In this document: positions 63,829 to 64,000 of the stretch, piece by piece
How the letters are laid out: each line of letters begins with the position of its first letter
Position numbering within the stretch: the stretch's first letter is position 1
Assembly (NCBI GenBank): GCA_034666965.1
Contig: JAXDKT010000122.1
Location: 20,753-84,752, forward strand
Direction: 5' to 3'
DNA length: 64,000 nt
From: Chersky-267 sp034666965
GTDB lineage: Bacteria; Chloroflexota; Limnocylindria; Limnocylindrales; CSP1-4
Position numbers and translations under genes: made by a program
The notes under the pieces: generated by a model
The model's database searches: none
Seen by the model: the letters and a program-made list of their open reading frames with translations, nothing else
What the model was told of the DNA's origin: nothing

Positions 63829-64000
63829 ATGGGCAGCCGCTACCTGGGCCGGAAGGTCCTGCAGGCGATCGCGACGATCTTCTTCATCGTCGTGCTCAAC
63901 TTCCTGCTCTTCCGGATGATGCCGGGCTCGCCCGACCGGGTCCTTCTGCGCAACCCGCACATCTCCGAGGAAGTGCGCGAGGCCGCACGTGTCCGCTGGG
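63829..64000 (+). CDS. peptide ABC transporter permease (DppB-like), 3'-truncated by the window edge
   Basis: 57 residues visible from the ATG at 63829, GAGG about 10 nt upstream. RYLGRKVLQAIATIFFIVVL is the first membrane helix; FFRMMPGSPD-type FRMMPGSPDR is the usual DppB/OppB segment following it. It should pair with the substrate-binding protein 59 bp upstream and further ABC subunits beyond the window. Confidence 0.85.
   Translation, partial: MGSRYLGRKVLQAIATIFFIVVLNFLLFRMMPGSPDRVLLRNPHISEEVREAARVRW

Overview
The window is a high-GC (roughly 70 % by eye), densely packed bacterial chromosome segment with about 50 protein genes, no rRNA or tRNA, no CRISPR array and no transposase. Gene content (FAD-dependent thymidylate synthase, a DUF885 metallopeptidase, multi-GAF diguanylate cyclases, an NRAMP-like protein beside an MgtE-type sensor, a cyclase/AAA/TPR signalling protein, sulfoquinovose synthase) together with many start codons placed 6-8 nt after a TAnnnT -10 box points to a Chloroflexota lineage of the Limnocylindria type or a similarly GC-rich, leaderless-prone phylum. 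This assignment is inference; no marker gene in the window settles it.

Layout. 1-9868: surface-glycan locus. A plus-strand trio (hexapeptide acyltransferase, FdtA/QdtA-like cupin isomerase, DegT aminotransferase) makes a dTDP-3-acylamino-3,6-dideoxyhexose. Minus-strand genes encode two GT2 and one GT4 glycosyltransferases, a flippase, a nucleotide-sugar epimerase and a UDP-sulfoquinovose synthase, with a Fic/ribbon-helix-helix toxin-antitoxin-like pair between them. 9990-16700: an MBL-fold/rhodanese sulfur enzyme, then a repeat-rich island around an XRE regulator flanked by two pairs of an exactly spaced 21-bp motif, then an NRAMP-like transporter with an MgtE-N/CBS partner and a long leader. 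16855-28488: two diguanylate cyclases, an MFS exporter, PolX, small metabolic genes and a TPR protein. 28536-41226: a DinB protein, a 951-aa protein joining a zinc ribbon, a degenerate methylase-like fold and a nuclease-like C-terminus, a DUF885 peptidase, ankyrin protein, aminomutase-like enzyme with IclR regulator, MscS channel and acetyl-CoA synthetase. 41223-44235: a CpaE/MinD-like ATPase with a coiled-coil partner. 44564-48343: moaA, a 1-kb gene-free stretch (DnaA-box-like cluster, candidate structured RNA with its own promoter and terminator, two tandem-repeat arrays), purine nucleoside phosphorylase and thyX. 48439-54290: cyclase/cNMP signalling divergon, flavoprotein and LysE exporter. 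54334-64000: aminotransferase, CocE-type hydrolase, NUDIX, a PhzF remnant, alpha/beta hydrolase, sarcosine-oxidase-type flavoprotein, LD-carboxypeptidase and the start of a peptide ABC transporter operon.

Themes across the window. (i) At least 13 genes have a -10 hexamer ending 6-8 nt before the start codon, implying leaderless mRNAs. (ii) Several genes carry tandem microduplications spanning or following the stop codon. (iii) Convergent gene ends often share a perfect dyad that can act as a two-way terminator. The items most worth following up are the paired 21-bp motif around the XRE gene, the structured RNA at 45755-45960, the methylase-like/nuclease-like fusion and the NRAMP-like/MgtE-sensor pair.
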